Shown here piece by piece: positions 6,634 to 7,322 of a stretch of DNA of 7,322 nt. Position 1 is the stretch's first letter. Each line of letters starts with the position of its first letter. The translations under genes and the position numbers were made by a program. The notes beneath the pieces were generated by a model that worked only from the letters and a program-made list of their open reading frames with translations, did not search any database and was not told the origin of the DNA. Origin of the DNA: an uncultured Eubacteriales bacterium (GTDB lineage: Bacteria; Bacillota; Clostridia; Oscillospirales; CAG-272); the NCBI GenBank assembly GCA_905201895.1, contig CAJKPX010000086.1, positions 1-7,322 on the forward strand, read 5' to 3'.

Positions 6634-6670
6634 CCCTGTAGGGACCGGCGTCCCCGACGGTCCGTTAGGG
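6634..6670. repeat. Imperfect 37-nt intergenic palindrome, REP- or MITE-like
   Basis: Outer arms CCCT (6634-6637) and AGGG (6667-6670) enclose inner arms GGACCG (6642-6647) and CGGTCC (6658-6663). Within these, after a G/A mismatch, CG pairs with CG around a TCCC tetraloop. The design (TGTAGGG, then a GC stem, then a loop) resembles the dispersed palindromes that are common between genes in gut Clostridia; that resemblance is from memory and not a search. It occurs once in this window. Confidence 0.55.
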
Positions 6671-6701
6671 CATAATTGCTCCGCAGAAAACAAAGAGATA
6701 A

Positions 6702-6729
6702 CCCCGACAGATTTTGAAGTCTGTCGGGG
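6702..6729. terminator. Hairpin terminator after murA, stem shared with 1256-1309
   Basis: CCCCGACAGA (6702-6711) and TCTGTCGGGG (6720-6729) form a perfect 10-bp GC-rich stem with loop TTTTGAAG. It lies 135 nt after the murA stop and 61 nt beyond the stop of the minus-strand gene. The flanks are only moderately T-rich (CACATTTGTTC on plus; TTATCTCTTTG on minus), so it is weaker than a canonical terminator but could serve both converging genes. The ten stem base pairs are identical to the core of the terminator at 1256-1309. Confidence 0.7.
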
Positions 6730-6748
6730 CACATTTGTTCTGCTCGAT

Positions 6749-6762
6749 AAATTGGAAATTGG
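6749..6762. repeat. Short tandem direct repeat AAATTGG x2
   Basis: Two perfect 7-bp copies lie end to end (6749-6755 and 6756-6762), at the transition from GC-rich to AT-rich DNA. They are too short to mean much alone and are recorded because they lie at the composition boundary. Confidence 0.35.
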
Positions 6763-6790
6763 TTATTCGTTTTAGTCTAAGATAAAAAAC

Positions 6791-7322
6791 TTAAATTTGA
6801 TTTTGGTTGTTTCTTTCTAACAGAGGAATTAATTCGGTCAAGTATTTATATTCAAGCATATCATTTGGTGTAAATGAATCTACTTTATCTTTTATTTCTT
6901 CAAACAATTCAAAATAAACTTTTACTAAACCAAAATATATTTTATGTCCTTTAATAATTTGCTTTAAGCATAATTTTAATTGGGATGACTCGTGCTCTAA
7001 TCTTATTTCATCTTCATAATTCAAAAAGCTGAACTCTCCAATATCAACTTCTTTTATTCTACAAAGCAAATTTTTAGCTATTTCTTTATCCGCATCATCA
7101 ACTTTCCCAAACACTTCATCAAGAAGTTTATATCTCTTGATATCAAAAATAGTCATAAAAATGAGTGCTACAACAACAAATGAATAAAACAAAATAGTTG
7201 ATATCATCGCATGGCCGAAAAATTTCTGTGAATTGATAAGAGAAATTATATGATAGGCACCTAAAGATATTACGCCCAAAATAAGGGTTATTCTAAAAAC
7301 ATTTGATGCTTTTTTATATTTC
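6791..7322 (-). CDS. AT-rich gene for a two-helix membrane protein with charged helical tail (5' partial)
   Basis: I do not recognise the family. The minus-strand frame is open to the window edge, so the true start is probably beyond 7322; an internal TTG at 7279 has no convincing role as a start. The visible 176 residues begin with a basic patch (KYKKAS), then a membrane helix (about residues 8-29), a short connecting segment, and a second helix (about 37-58) ending in DIKRYKLLDEVF. The rest, about 110 residues, is soluble, rich in Glu, Lys and Leu, and probably helical, likely cytoplasmic by the positive-inside rule. The layout of two helices plus a helical tail recalls small effectors such as SLATT proteins, but I see no diagnostic motif and do not assign it. 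Codons are very A/T-rich: 13 of 60 bases are G or C at 6841-6900, against 40 of 60 at 5581-5640 inside murA. This suggests transfer from elsewhere. Confidence 0.75.
   Translation of the reverse strand, partial: KYKKASNVFRITLILGVISLGAYHIISLINSQKFFGHAMISTILFYSFVVVALIFMTIFDIKRYKLLDEVFGKVDDADKEIAKNLLCRIKEVDIGEFSFLNYEDEIRLEHESSQLKLCLKQIIKGHKIYFGLVKVYFELFEEIKDKVDSFTPNDMLEYKYLTELIPLLERNNQNQI

Noticed and set aside
5611..6732. Minus-strand 373-residue open frame antisense to murA
   Set aside because: It is a shadow of murA codon usage: no start signal, His/Cys/Gly-rich composition and no domain, while murA on the plus strand has every catalytic residue.
6791..7322. Assignment as a SLATT-type defence effector
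   Set aside because: Only the general layout (two helices plus a helical tail) fits; no diagnostic motif is visible and no partner gene is in the window.
1..7322. CRISPR array, tRNA, rRNA, transposase or riboswitch
   Set aside because: I looked in the intergenic stretches (1242-1318, 2765-2986, 5030-5271, 6568-6790) and saw no regularly spaced repeats, no tRNA cloverleaf, no transposase reading frame, and no riboswitch motif I could recognise.

Overview
The window looks like chromosomal DNA of a low-to-mid GC Bacillota, most likely an uncultured gut member of the Clostridia. This is inferred from strong AAAGGAG-type ribosome binding sites, sigma-A promoters with extended -10 elements, a BspA-type leucine-rich-repeat lipoprotein, a DUF3810 membrane metalloprotease-like protein and a Clostridia-style intergenic palindrome. 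No marker in the window fixes the genus.

Layout from left to right. (1) Bases 1-1241 (+): the 3' part of an unrecognised multi-spanning membrane protein, joined by an ATGA stop/start overlap to a short WYL-family-like helix-turn-helix regulator that seems to lack the central WYL domain. (2) Bases 1256-1309: a perfect 23-bp hairpin with T-tracts on both sides, acting as a shared bidirectional terminator for the regulator and the convergent gene. (3) Bases 1319-2764 (-): an LRR_5/BspA-like surface lipoprotein with a gap-free internal duplication. (4) Bases 2765-2986: a divergent promoter region with a sigma-A promoter on each strand and a 15-bp AT-rich inverted repeat between them. (5) Bases 2987-5029 (+): an RluA-family pseudouridine synthase and a DUF3810 protein, 12 nt apart, forming a two-gene operon. 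(6) Bases 5132-6567 (+): murA with its own promoter and a leader of about 105 nt containing a hairpin. (7) Bases 6568-6790: intergenic DNA with a 37-nt imperfect palindrome and a hairpin whose 10-bp stem is identical to the core of the terminator at 1256-1309. (8) Bases 6791-7322 (-): the 3' part of a strikingly AT-rich gene for a protein with two membrane helices and a charged helical tail. It differs in base composition from everything to its left.

Most of the window is ordinary housekeeping and cell-surface content: tRNA or rRNA modification, cell-wall precursor synthesis and a surface lipoprotein. The parts that merit a second look are the right-hand composition break with its AT-rich two-helix gene, the reused hairpin stem and palindrome beside it, the shortened WYL-like regulator coupled to a membrane protein, and the start-site ambiguity in murA. 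I do not see convincing evidence for a complete novel system; the right edge is where one could begin, but it is cut off by the window.
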